A DNA stretch of 64,000 nucleotides from Glycomyces albidus (GTDB lineage: Bacteria > Actinomycetota > Actinomycetes > Mycobacteriales > Micromonosporaceae), in contig NZ_WIAO01000007.1 in the NCBI RefSeq assembly GCF_009451885.1, positions 1 to 64,000 of the forward strand, in the 5' to 3' direction. This document shows, piece by piece, positions 35,867 through 44,111 of the stretch. The notes under the pieces were generated by a model, which saw nothing but the letters and a program-made list of their open reading frames with translations, did no database searches and was not told the origin of the DNA. Within the stretch, counting starts at the first letter, position 1. Each line of letters begins with the position of its first letter. Both the position numbers and the translations under genes were made by a program.

Positions 35867-36445
35867 ATGAACACCGAACCCGAGGGAGTCGCCGAGGCGC
35901 CGGCCGCCGTCGCGTTCAAGTCGATGAGCGGCGCGGCCGCGATCGAGGAGGCCCCGGCCTTCCGGCGCATCTACGCCGAAGTCTTCGCCGAGCCGCCGTA
36001 CAACGAGACGGATTCGGATGCGGCCGAGGCGTTCGAGCGGTTCCCGAAGCAGACCCGGCAGCCCGGCTTCGCCGCCGTCTTGGCCCGGACCGATGCCGGG
36101 GAACCGGTCGCCATGGCGTTCGGGTACCTGGTGACCCCGGAGAACTCCTGGTGGGATGAGGTGACCGCGGCGGTGCCGCCGGAGATGAGCCGCGAGGACG
36201 GGAAGCGCACGTTCGCGCTCGCGGAGTTCGCGGTGCGCCGGGCCTGGCGCGGGAGGGGCGTCGCGCGCCGACTGCACCGATGCCTGCTCGAACGCGTCGG
36301 TGCGGAACGCGTCATGCTCTTCGTCCAGCAGGAGGCCGAGTCCGCCAGGCGGGCGTACCGGTCCTGGGGCTACACGAAGGTCGCCGAAGCGCGGGCCTGG
36401 GGCGTCGGCGACCTGCACGACGTCATGATCCTGCCGCTGCACTGA
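35867..36445 (+). CDS. GNAT-family N-acetyltransferase
   Basis: This 192-residue protein has the acetyl-CoA binding motif A in RRAWRGRGVARRLH at about residues 122-135, preceded by the strand LAEFAV, and motif B in RAYRSWGYTKVAEA. There is no ribosome binding site. The -10-like TAGCTT ends 7 nt before the ATG, so translation is probably leaderless. The acceptor is unknown. The gene is monocistronic. Confidence 0.85.
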   Translation: MNTEPEGVAEAPAAVAFKSMSGAAAIEEAPAFRRIYAEVFAEPPYNETDSDAAEAFERFPKQTRQPGFAAVLARTDAGEPVAMAFGYLVTPENSWWDEVTAAVPPEMSREDGKRTFALAEFAVRRAWRGRGVARRLHRCLLERVGAERVMLFVQQEAESARRAYRSWGYTKVAEARAWGVGDLHDVMILPLH

Positions 36446-36813
36446 ACGACCGGTCACCGGGTTCGACCGCGGCCATCGTGTCCTTCCGTCTCCAGAACAC
36501 AAGACCCAAGTTCGCGCAGACCGGGCTCGACCTGTCGATCGGGCGATGCGCAGAGCTGGACTCGACCCGCGCCCGGCACCTGGTGGAGGCGGTCCCATAC
36601 CCGGATGCGGGCGACAGCCGGGCAACAGTGATGCTCGTTCCCGCAGGTTTGACCTGCGTCACTGTCGGCGAGCCCCAGACCCCCCGCGGCCATTTTTCGA
36701 ACCTCGAAGTAAGTAGCCCCACCTGGAAGTGCGGTCTTGCCGAGCCTGCCCGGGACGACCACCATTGAGTTCACAAGCGAACCAATGAACCATCACTTAC
36801 CAAGGGGCACAAC
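36446..36813. other. 368-nt gene-free region with a lower-GC end
   Basis: The part from about 36700 to 36800 is noticeably less GC-rich and contains GAACC direct repeats near 36777-36790. AAGGGG precedes the ATG at 36814. Translation near 36690-36740 gives a short GHFSNLEVSSPTWKCGL string that resembles the ends of some actinobacterial insertion sequences, but this is too short to call. No gene was seen. Confidence 0.4.
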
Positions 36814-37689
36814 ATGTCTGCTAAGAAATCCGTCTCCGTCCTCGGCCTGGGCCCGATGGGGCGGGCCACCGTCAAGGTCCTGCTGGAGGCCGGCTACGAC
36901 GTCACCGTCTGGAACCGGTCCAGGCCCAAGCTCGACGCCATCGCCGCACTCGGCGCGAAGCCGGCCGACACCGTCGCCGAGGCCGTCGCCGCCAACGACG
37001 TCGTCCTCCTCTCCCTGATCCACTACGACGCCATGTACGGCGTGCTGGAGCAGGGCCCAGCCGACCTCACCGGCAAGACCATCGTGAACCTGTCCTCGGA
37101 CTCGCCCGAGAACACCCGCAAGGGCGCCGAATGGGTCACCGGGCGCGGCGGCGAATTCCTCACCGGCGCCTTCATGACCCAAAGCGACGACCTCCACCAC
37201 GCCGCCTCCCGCCTCTACGTCAGCGGCCCGCGGCCGCTCTACGAGGCGCACCGCGGGCTGCTCGAGACGATCGTCCCCGGTCTCGAGTACTTCGGCGACG
37301 ACTACGGACTGGCCCAGCTGTACTACCAGGCCGCACTCGCGCAGTTCCACGCGTTCCTGACGTCGCTCGAACAGGCCGTGGCGATCGTCGACGCGGCGGG
37401 CGGCGACGTCGACCGGTTCATCTCGCTCGCGATCGGGACCGCGCAGGGCAACGGCGACTTCATCGCCTACTTCGGGCCGTTGACCAAGCAGGGCGGCTGG
37501 GGCGACATCGCGAACCTGAAGATGATGCACGCCGGCGCCCAGCACGTCATCGACGCCGCCGAAGAGGTCGGCGTCAACGCCGACCTCACCCGCACCATCC
37601 AGTCCTTCTACCAGCGCGCGCTGGACGCCAGCGAGCAGGCGGGGACCCCCGTCCCCGTCTACCGCATCCTGCGCGGCCAGAACGCCTAG
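36814..37689 (+). CDS. NADPH-dependent imine reductase-like dehydrogenase
   Basis: This 291-residue protein has the 6-phosphogluconate dehydrogenase-type N-terminal domain: VLGLGPMGRA at residues 9-18 and VWNRSRPK, the arginine/serine pair favouring NADPH. The C-terminal helical domain with YYQAALAQFHAFLTSLEQA and the following GGDVDRFI block resembles bacterial imine reductases, which dimerise through this part. It probably reduces a cyclic imine or a beta-hydroxyacid-like substrate. It is monocistronic and is followed by a hairpin. Confidence 0.85.
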   Translation: MSAKKSVSVLGLGPMGRATVKVLLEAGYDVTVWNRSRPKLDAIAALGAKPADTVAEAVAANDVVLLSLIHYDAMYGVLEQGPADLTGKTIVNLSSDSPENTRKGAEWVTGRGGEFLTGAFMTQSDDLHHAASRLYVSGPRPLYEAHRGLLETIVPGLEYFGDDYGLAQLYYQAALAQFHAFLTSLEQAVAIVDAAGGDVDRFISLAIGTAQGNGDFIAYFGPLTKQGGWGDIANLKMMHAGAQHVIDAAEEVGVNADLTRTIQSFYQRALDASEQAGTPVPVYRILRGQNA

Positions 37690-37700
37690 GAGTGATGCGC

Positions 37701-37738
37701 GCGGAGGCCGGCCGGTCACCCGACCGGTCGCCCTCCGC
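37701..37738 (+). terminator. Two-part hairpin after the imine reductase gene
   Basis: GCGGAGG (37701-37707) pairs with CCTCCGC (37732-37738). Inside, CCGGTC (37712-37717) pairs with GACCGG (37722-37727) around a 4-nt loop. It starts 12 nt after the stop. Confidence 0.7.
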
Positions 37739-37963
37739 CTACAGGGCCCATTGCCGGTCGGCGTCGGCCCGGCAGGTGGACTGCTGTCGGCGGGCACTGT
37801 CGGCGGTCGAGGCGCCGATGACCTCGATGCACTTGCCCCCGAGCGGCGGGCGACGAGCCACCCCGCGCACGCGATGACGAGGTGATGATCCACCTGAGAC
37901 CGACCGGGGATGTGCGGCGCGACGCTGGCGGCCACTGACGTCGAACCTCCGGAGGACCACACC

Positions 37964-40570
37964 ATGTACGCGCCATCACCACCGGTCCGTCCCCCTCGCC
38001 CGCGCTGGTACGAGAACCCGAACATCATCATCCCCGTCGGCATGACCGCCGCGCTGGCGGCGCTGTTCGCCGCCGTCACCGTCGTCATAGCGATCAACGA
38101 CTCCCGCACCGGCACACTCGGCAACGACCCCGCCGCGAGCTTCGCCGAGGCCGACGCCGTCGACTTCGGCTACACCTACACCGCCCCTGACGGCACCCGA
38201 TCCGGCGGGCAGTTCACCGTCACCGCCGACGGGTACGCGGCCGGGTCGGTCACCGACTCCACCGCCGGGTCCGCGACCGTCCACACCACGCCGGACGGAT
38301 CGGCCGTATGGGGGGACGAGAACTGGTGGGCACGCCGCCAGCCGGCCCTCGCCAGCCATGTCAAGGACCAGTGGGTGCAGGCCGAGCACGGGACCGCGCT
38401 CCCGATCGACCCGGCCGCCGAGTTCACCCCGGCCGCCCTTGCCGACCTCGTCCGGACCATCGACGACCACGGCACGGCCGAGCCCGACGTCACCGTGCAC
38501 CAGGGGACGGCGGTGACCGCGAAGACGTGGCAGGACTGGACCCTCGTCCGCACCAGGACCCTGCCCGCCGACGTCGTGTCCCTCTCCGGTCCGATCGATC
38601 CGGGCATGTTCCACACGGCCGCGGCGCCGCATGCCACCGTCGAGGCGGTACCGGCCGTATGGGACGGCGACCCGGATACGTTCCATCCGCAGACCGGCGG
38701 CAGTGCCGGGGTCCTCGTTCTCGAAACGCCGGCACCGGCGCCGCCGGGGGCCGCGGCCACCACGAAGGACACGACCAGGACGACGCTCGGCGGCGACACC
38801 GACGCTGCGACCACGACCCCGCCTCGCGGCGAAGCCGACATCGAGCTGCCTCCGGACCTCGCCTCGTTCGTCACTCCGCTCCCGGCCTTCACCGGAACGA
38901 TCAACGCGAGCACCTGCTCCACGCCGACCTGCACCTGGTCGGCGACCGTCCAGAACATCGGAGACGGACCGGGCGAGGCGACCGCGACGGTTTCCGCCAC
39001 TCCCGGGATGGGCTCGCAGACGATCCCGCTCGGCACCGTCCAACCGGGAAGCTCCGCGTCCACCGGGTCGTTGAGCTTCGCGAACCCCGCCCCCACCCCG
39101 CAGCCCGGCCAGACCACATCGGTCATGGTCACCTACTCGCTCGTGATCTACTCGCCGCAGATCGCCGGCCAGAACGCACCCCGCTATCGCGAACTGGTCG
39201 ACCGCCTCGGCGGTTACACGATCCAGCCGCTTCTGGACCAGATCATGCAGCAGCTCGACACCGGTCTGAAGGACGCCGCGGTAGAAGCGATGCACTCGAT
39301 GCTCGATGCGGAGGTGGCGCCCGAAGAAGTGCTCTCGGCGCTCGACCAGGCCGGGCAAGCCGACCCCGCCCGAGGCGAATACTCCGAGGCGCCCCTGCTG
39401 CGGCAGCTCGCCGCGGCAGGAGACCGGTTCGCCTCGTGGGCCCCGATCGCCGACCAGTTGACCACCGTCAGCCCGATCGAGCTGCCGTACTACCTCCCGG
39501 GTCTGGAAGCCGCCGCGCAGGAGCTGGCCCACCCCGCCTCGCCGACCGTCGCACTCACCTACACTCCAGGGTCCGACGGCGCACCCGCGGAGGCGGTCGT
39601 CGTCAGTGAATACCCTGATCAGGTGCGATGCACCGGCATCATCACCGCCGGAAGCGGCGGACTCGGCGCCGCCGTCGACCGGGGGGCCGCGATCACCGAG
39701 GACGCCGTCGACGACTGTCCCGCCACGGTCCGCATCACGATCCCCGAGACCGAACCGCTGACGACCGCGACGCCGCGGGAACTGCTCGAGCGTCTGCATG
39801 TCGACGCACCGGATCTCGCCGTCTGCCGAGGCGGAGGCGGATTCGAAGGCGCCACCGTCGTCAATCAGACCGGTGAATGGTCCTGGACGGCGCCGGAGAT
39901 CTGCACAGCGAGCCTCGACGAGGTGAACAGGGAAGCCCTCGAGAGCTTGAACGAGCTTCCCCAGTCAGTGCGCGACGAGTTGAAGAACGCGAGCATCGTC
40001 ACCCTCGACGCGGCGGGTGCCGTCACCGCGATCAACTGGGACGACCCCGACCGGCCCTGCAAGTCCGAGATCGTCAACCCCGACGCAGAGGACGTGCCCT
40101 TCGGCAGCGGAAACGACCGGAAAGGCGGGCCGCGGGCGGTCGGCGGATACGCGTACCTCTGCGCGCCGCTGAACGCCGGCCAAGGGCCGCAAGTGGACCC
40201 GTGGGACTACCCGGCGACCGAGAGGCGCACCCCGGGGAACGGCTGGGTGTTCGCACGCTGCCATCTCGTGGCCGACATCCTCGGAGGACAGGGGAACGGC
40301 GACAACCTGGTCACCTGCTACCACGGCGGCACCAACCTGCGCATGGAATGGTTCGAGCGGAAGGCGAGGGACTCGGTGACGGCCGAGAGCCACATGCTCT
40401 ACATCGCCAGACCCGTCTACTACGGACACTCGGACGACCCGAACTATCCGCCGCTGGGGGCGATCCAACTCATCGCGATCTCGAAATGGGTGGTCATGGA
40501 GTACGTCTACATCAATTCGCCCGAAGGACTCTATTGGAGCGACAGGTTCGTGGAAGCCGACGTGCCGTAG
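37964..40570 (+). CDS. Membrane-anchored protein with C-terminal DNA/RNA non-specific endonuclease domain
   Basis: This 868-residue protein starts at the ATG at 37964, with GGAGG 8 nt upstream. A short proline-rich N-terminus precedes one hydrophobic helix at about residues 22-43, so the rest is predicted outside the cytoplasm. A threonine/proline-rich linker lies near 285-320, a CARDB-like beta segment near 325-400 and a helical region near 410-530. The last 110 residues fit the NucA-like Endonuclease_NS_2 family: Arg765, His767 and Asp771 in ARCHLVAD, then GGQGNGDNLV (Asn781) and Asn791 ten residues later. This matches R-x-H-L-x-A-D...N-L-V...N. The layout is that of a surface or secreted toxin, but no export-system gene or immunity gene lies beside it. 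Confidence 0.78.
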   Translation: MYAPSPPVRPPRPRWYENPNIIIPVGMTAALAALFAAVTVVIAINDSRTGTLGNDPAASFAEADAVDFGYTYTAPDGTRSGGQFTVTADGYAAGSVTDSTAGSATVHTTPDGSAVWGDENWWARRQPALASHVKDQWVQAEHGTALPIDPAAEFTPAALADLVRTIDDHGTAEPDVTVHQGTAVTAKTWQDWTLVRTRTLPADVVSLSGPIDPGMFHTAAAPHATVEAVPAVWDGDPDTFHPQTGGSAGVLVLETPAPAPPGAAATTKDTTRTTLGGDTDAATTTPPRGEADIELPPDLASFVTPLPAFTGTINASTCSTPTCTWSATVQNIGDGPGEATATVSATPGMGSQTIPLGTVQPGSSASTGSLSFANPAPTPQPGQTTSVMVTYSLVIYSPQIAGQNAPRYRELVDRLGGYTIQPLLDQIMQQLDTGLKDAAVEAMHSMLDAEVAPEEVLSALDQAGQADPARGEYSEAPLLRQLAAAGDRFASWAPIADQLTTVSPIELPYYLPGLEAAAQELAHPASPTVALTYTPGSDGAPAEAVVVSEYPDQVRCTGIITAGSGGLGAAVDRGAAITEDAVDDCPATVRITIPETEPLTTATPRELLERLHVDAPDLAVCRGGGGFEGATVVNQTGEWSWTAPEICTASLDEVNREALESLNELPQSVRDELKNASIVTLDAAGAVTAINWDDPDRPCKSEIVNPDAEDVPFGSGNDRKGGPRAVGGYAYLCAPLNAGQGPQVDPWDYPATERRTPGNGWVFARCHLVADILGGQGNGDNLVTCYHGGTNLRMEWFERKARDSVTAESHMLYIARPVYYGHSDDPNYPPLGAIQLIAISKWVVMEYVYINSPEGLYWSDRFVEADVP

Positions 40571-40694
40571 CGCTTCGGTCCAGCAGTAGCGGGCAGTGAA
40601 GCGGCTCGGCACCGTCGGCCGGGCCGCGCTCGGCACGTTCCCCGAGGGCGCGCGGGCCGTCCCGGACCGTTCGCCGGAGGAATTCGGGGGCAAG
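40571..40694. other. Gene-free tail region after the nuclease gene
   Basis: No small reading frame with a ribosome binding site was found here on either strand, so there is no candidate immunity gene directly downstream of the nuclease protein. Confidence 0.5.
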
Positions 40695-40733
40695 GGGCTC
40701 GCTTCCCGGCCGGCCCGGCCGGGAAGCGAGCCC
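40695..40733. terminator. 19-bp perfect hairpin between convergent genes
   Basis: GGGCTCGCTTCCCGGCCGG (40695-40713) is perfectly complementary to 40715-40733 around a single central C. It lies between the plus-strand nuclease gene and the minus-strand sigma-factor gene, so it can end both transcripts. Confidence 0.88.
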
Positions 40734-40845
40734 TGTGAGCCCGTTTCGCGCCGCGATCACCACCGTGGTCCGCGCGTCGAGCATCGGGCCGCGGTGCCCC
40801 GACCCCCGGACACGCACTTGGGGGAGCGTGATCCCCGCTCCCAGG

Positions 40846-41370
40846 TCACCCGGTGGACGCGTCGGGTCGGTCGGACTGTGGTCCGACGGGGCCTCGTGCT
40901 TCGTTCCATGAGGCGAGTACCTCGGATACGTGGGCGCGACTGACGCCCAGGCGCGATGCGACCTCGGCTCGGATCACCGCACAGGACCGGGGCCGGTCGC
41001 TCTCGGCATCGGTCGCGCCCGGTGCGGTGTGCTTCGCAGCGCTGTGGGCGTACCGGCTGAGTTCGCCCACGATGATCGGGACGGCGCAGATCAAGAAGTC
41101 GCCGCCGGAGTCCCGGTCGAACCGGTCGATCGCGTGGACGAGGGCGATGGCACCGACTTCCATCAGGTCCCCGTGGTCGGCGCCCCGGAGGCCCGCATAC
41201 CGGTCTACGGCGTGCTCGACGATCGGCATATAGCCCGTGATCAGGCGTTCACGGCAGCGCCGCCACTCGGGATCGTCCTCGTCGAGTCGGGCGAGCTCGC
41301 CGAAGAGGGGACGAAGCCGGTCGAACTCGTCCGGGGCACGATCGCGGTGCCGATCGCCGCGCTCTGGCAT
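40846..41370 (-). CDS. Shortened SigB/SigF-type sigma factor
   Basis: This 174-residue protein matches region 2 of SigF-like sigma factors at residues 40-108: RERLITGYMPIVEHAVDRY, then DLMEVGAIALVHAIDRFDR and AVPIIVGELSRY. Full-length relatives then carry regions 3 and 4 for about 150 more residues. Here only a short linker leads to a region-4.2-like helix-turn-helix at about 134-156 (AEVASRLGVSRAHVSEVLAS). Region 3 and most of region 4 are missing while the frame is open. It could be a decayed gene or a working minimal sigma/anti-sigma decoy. It is monocistronic. Confidence 0.7.
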   Translation of the reverse strand: MPERGDRHRDRAPDEFDRLRPLFGELARLDEDDPEWRRCRERLITGYMPIVEHAVDRYAGLRGADHGDLMEVGAIALVHAIDRFDRDSGGDFLICAVPIIVGELSRYAHSAAKHTAPGATDAESDRPRSCAVIRAEVASRLGVSRAHVSEVLASWNEARGPVGPQSDRPDASTG

Positions 41371-41679
41371 GAAGGGATCCTCGTCCGCACCGCCAGCGGC
41401 CTCGAACTCCGTCTCCGCCGGCGCCCGACTCCGGCACCGCGTGAGCGGCGGCCGGCGGGTCGGGCGGGCGATTCGAGAGGGAGATGCCGTGACGGTGAAC
41501 CGGAACGAATGAACCGGCTCCCTTGCGCCTGGAAATCCTCTGACGCGCTTCGTGTATTGCAGTTGCCTGGGAAAACTAGCGTACGGGCGAGGTCAATGGA
41601 CTTGCCACGTTCTCAAGCGTGAGTGTCGCCTCGCACAACCCGGCGACCGTCCGCGGACCGCCGGTGGCGGTCTCGCGAC
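41371..41679. other. 309-nt gene-free region
   Basis: It lies upstream of the short sigma factor and downstream of the MerR gene. A lower-GC patch occurs at about 41505-41620. No GTTT-N(14-16)-GGGTA SigB-type promoter could be read in the expected place on the minus strand, and no strong hairpin was seen. Confidence 0.4.
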
Positions 41680-42168
41680 TCACTCCGACGACTCCGCGTC
41701 GACCGCGTCCGGTGCCGCCCTGCCCCCGTAGGTGGCGATCTTGAACTCGGTGGCGGCGAGGGACAAGGTGAGCTCGCGGATGCGGCGGCGGAGGGTGTCG
41801 CGGTGCTCGATGAGCATGTCGAGGCGTTCGGGGACGGTGTCGTCGCCGGCGTCGGCGAGGGCGATGTAGTGCTGGAGGTCGCGCATCGGCATGCCCGACA
41901 GGCGCATCCGGGTGAGGAACACGAGCCGGCGGACGGCGGCGGGGTCGTAGACGCGGTGGCCGAGGGCGTCGCGGGAGACCTCGACGAGGCCGGCGCGCTC
42001 GTAGTAGCGGAGCGTGTGCGCCGAGACGTCGAGGAGCTCGGCGACTTCGGCGATGGTCATCGACTCGGCGAGCGCGCCGGGATCGGTGACGCGCTGGATC
42101 GCCTCGACCGAGAGCGGGTCGTCGCCGAGGAGTTCGAGCGCGCGGTGCAGGAGTTCATCGGTGGCCAT
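41680..42168 (-). CDS. MerR-family regulator
   Basis: This 162-residue protein has an N-terminal extension of about 35 residues before the MerR winged helix: MTIAEVAELLDVSAHTLRYY at about residues 37-56, followed by ERAGLVEVSR. A dimerisation coiled coil fills about 110-150. No metal-binding cysteines are present, so an organic ligand is more likely. It is the second gene of a two-gene operon, 9 nt after the SDR, and the operon promoter carries a 19-bp spacer with a palindrome, exactly what MerR activators untwist. Autoregulation is therefore likely. Confidence 0.9.
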   Translation of the reverse strand: MATDELLHRALELLGDDPLSVEAIQRVTDPGALAESMTIAEVAELLDVSAHTLRYYERAGLVEVSRDALGHRVYDPAAVRRLVFLTRMRLSGMPMRDLQHYIALADAGDDTVPERLDMLIEHRDTLRRRIRELTLSLAATEFKIATYGGRAAPDAVDAESSE

Positions 42169-42177
42169 GGTTCGAAC

Positions 42178-43029
42178 CTAGACGGGCCGGACCGAGGGCG
42201 CGACGCCTTCGAAGTCGGCACTGCGGGCGAGGTCCGCGAGGCGGACGACGCCGTCGAGGTCGCGCTGGTAGGCGGCGTAGAGGCGCTGGACGGCCTCGGC
42301 GCCGAGCGGGAGGCGCAGCGGCAGGTCGTCGGTGGCGACGAGGTCGGTGATGATGCGGGCGGCCCGGTCGGGGTCGCCTTCCTGGCGGCCGGCGACGTCG
42401 GCCATGTCGGAGCGGATCGGCGCGAGGGCCCCGTAGGCGTCCGCGGTGTCGGTGAACTCGAGCGCGGAGTGGAAGCCGGTGCGGAAGCGGCTCGGTTCGA
42501 CGATCATGACGCGGATCCCGAACGGGGCGACCTCGCCCGCGAGGGACTCCGACCAGCCTTCGAGGGCGAATTTCGAGGCGGAGTAGGCGGAGACGCCCGG
42601 GAAGGAGGTCCGCCCGCCCTGGCTCGACATCTGGACGATCGTGCCCGAGCCCTGGGCGCGCATCGCCGGGAGCACGGCGCGCGCGAGTGCGGCGGGCCCG
42701 AACAGGTGGAGGTCCATGAGGTCGCGAAGCTGCCGGTCGCCGACCTCTTCGACGGCGCCGACGACGGCGCGGCCGGCGTTGTTCACAAGGACGTCGACGC
42801 GGCCGAACCGGTCGAGCGCGGTCTGGACGAGGCCGGGTGCGGCGGCGGTGTCGGTGACGTCGTAGTCGACCGGGAGGAGGCGGCCCGGATGTGCGGCGGC
42901 GAGGCCGGCCATCCGGTCGGGGTTCCGAAGCGCGGCGACGACGTTGTGGCCGTTCGCGAGCGCGGCGTTCGCGAGGGACCGGCCGAGGCCGCTTGCGGTG
43001 CCGGTGATGATCCAGGTCGTTGCTGTCAT
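42178..43029 (-). CDS. SDR oxidoreductase, MerR-controlled
   Basis: This 283-residue classical SDR has TGTASGLGRSLA at residues 10-21, NNAG near 87-90, the Ser of QMSSQGG and the YSASK motif. The sequence is similar in layout to the SDR at 5758. Its ATG lies only 7 nt after the TAGCGT -10 box, with no ribosome binding site, so the operon mRNA is probably leaderless. The substrate could be the inducer sensed by the MerR partner, as in stress-response pairs. Confidence 0.88.
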   Translation of the reverse strand: MTATTWIITGTASGLGRSLANAALANGHNVVAALRNPDRMAGLAAAHPGRLLPVDYDVTDTAAAPGLVQTALDRFGRVDVLVNNAGRAVVGAVEEVGDRQLRDLMDLHLFGPAALARAVLPAMRAQGSGTIVQMSSQGGRTSFPGVSAYSASKFALEGWSESLAGEVAPFGIRVMIVEPSRFRTGFHSALEFTDTADAYGALAPIRSDMADVAGRQEGDPDRAARIITDLVATDDLPLRLPLGAEAVQRLYAAYQRDLDGVVRLADLARSADFEGVAPSVRPV

Positions 43030-43036
43030 GGCGACG

Positions 43037-43067
43037 ACGCTACGGGTTCGAGCGCGCTCGAACGCAA
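43037..43067 (-). promoter_or_regulatory. MerR-type promoter with 19-bp spacer and 18-bp palindrome
   Basis: On the minus strand TTGCGT (43067-43062) and TAGCGT (43042-43037) are separated by exactly 19 nt. The spacer region contains the perfect palindrome GTTCGAGCGCGCTCGAAC (43046-43063). Long-spacer promoters with central dyads are the hallmark of MerR activators, which shorten the effective distance when induced. Confidence 0.82.
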
Positions 43068-43460
43068 ACCCGAGTGAGCGGCGACACGGGCACCGCCGGT
43101 GGAACCGCTCCTGAGCCTGCGCCTCGACCCGGTCGGTCCGCGATGCGTGGGCGGCTCGGGGCGGACGGTCGTCGAGCGGTCGCCCGACGATGCCCGGCCG
43201 TCGACCCCGCCCTCGTCATCACCTCAGTACCGGTGTTCGAACTGCTCCTGCGATCGGCGACAAGGTTGCGAGACCCCCGTCGTTCATCGCAGTCGCTCCG
43301 GCGGCTCGGTCGTCCGGCGGCGGGCGCCGCGGGCGAGGGTGTCGCCCGGGGGCGACGGGGTATCCGGCACCGGACCTCGCCGCGCATCGACGGACGCTCG
43401 GCCCGCCGCCGCCGCGGGCGGCGCGGTGACGGCTCGAGACGGATGAAGGAGGCGTGAGCC
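43068..43460. other. Gene-free divergent region
   Basis: This 393-nt stretch lies between the SDR-MerR promoter and the DUF4383 gene. Open frames here show no family signature. AAGGAGG before 43461 is the DUF4383 ribosome binding site. Confidence 0.5.
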
Positions 43461-43967
43461 ATGGACATCGGATCGAAGTCCCCGCCCGGGTATTTCTGGT
43501 ACGAAGTGGAACGGCGGCGCACCACCGCCGTCCAGGACGGCGCCGCCGGGACCGGTTGGATGCTCCTGCTGTTCGGTGTGATGGGCTTCGTCCCGCTCTC
43601 CACACCGGGCCTGTCCGGGATCAGCTTCGCCGGGACCGAGACCTCCGCCGAGCTCTTCGGCGTCTTCGCGGTCACGGTGCTCTCCAACCTCGTCCACCTC
43701 TCGGGCGGGGTGGTCGGGCTCGTGGCGTCCTTGTCGGTCGGGTCGTCGCGCTGGTACCTGCTAATCGGCGGCGCCTGCATCGTCGTGCTGGGCGTGTACG
43801 GGCTCTTCGCGGACGCGGTCGGCGCCGCCCGATTCCTGCCGGCCGACGTGTGGACCGGCGTCCTGCACCTGGGCCTGGGCTTCCTCATGATCGTGCTCGG
43901 CCTCGCATTGACCGCCAGGTTCCCCGGAGAGAGCGAATCGCGCGGCGACGGTGAGCGGCCGAGGTAG
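43461..43967 (+). CDS. DUF4383 membrane protein
   Basis: This 168-residue protein has four hydrophobic helices. The family pattern is clear: GWMLLLFGVMGFVP, then a short extracellular loop ending in SAELFGVFAVTVLSNLVHLSGGVVGL and a final YLLIGGACIVVLGVYGLF. DUF4383 proteins are frequent in actinobacteria, often in stress regulons, with no known activity. The strong ribosome binding site fixes the ATG. A possible terminator hairpin (44002-44011 with 44035-44044) follows. Confidence 0.85.
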   Translation: MDIGSKSPPGYFWYEVERRRTTAVQDGAAGTGWMLLLFGVMGFVPLSTPGLSGISFAGTETSAELFGVFAVTVLSNLVHLSGGVVGLVASLSVGSSRWYLLIGGACIVVLGVYGLFADAVGAARFLPADVWTGVLHLGLGFLMIVLGLALTARFPGESESRGDGERPR

Positions 43968-44001
43968 TGGAGCGCGAAGGACCGCTCGCCTGAGCGACCC
44001 G

Positions 44002-44044
44002 CGCGGCTCCGGGCGCTCCGAACGCATCGAACGGCGGAGCCGCG
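44002..44044 (+). terminator. Possible terminator after DUF4383
   Basis: CGCGGCTCCG (44002-44011) pairs with CGGAGCCGCG (44035-44044) over 10 bp around a 23-nt loop, 35 nt after the stop. Confidence 0.5.
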
Positions 44045-44070
44045 ACCGACCCGGCTCACCCGGGTGCGGC

Positions 44071-44104
44071 ACGGCCACTGGCCGTGGCGGTGACGCGGCA
44101 GAAT
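44071..44104 (+). promoter_or_regulatory. Palindrome and -10 box upstream of the L7/L12-domain gene
   Basis: ACGGCCA-C-TGGCCGT is a perfect dyad at 44071-44085. CAGAAT at 44099-44104 lies 7 nt before the ATG at 44112. The dyad covers the -35 region, suggesting an operator. Confidence 0.45.
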
Positions 44105-44111
44105 GGCCGTC

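Noticed and set aside
36690-36740. Insertion-sequence end resembling NLEVSSPTWKCGL
   Set aside because: Too short, and no inverted repeats or transposase were found around it.
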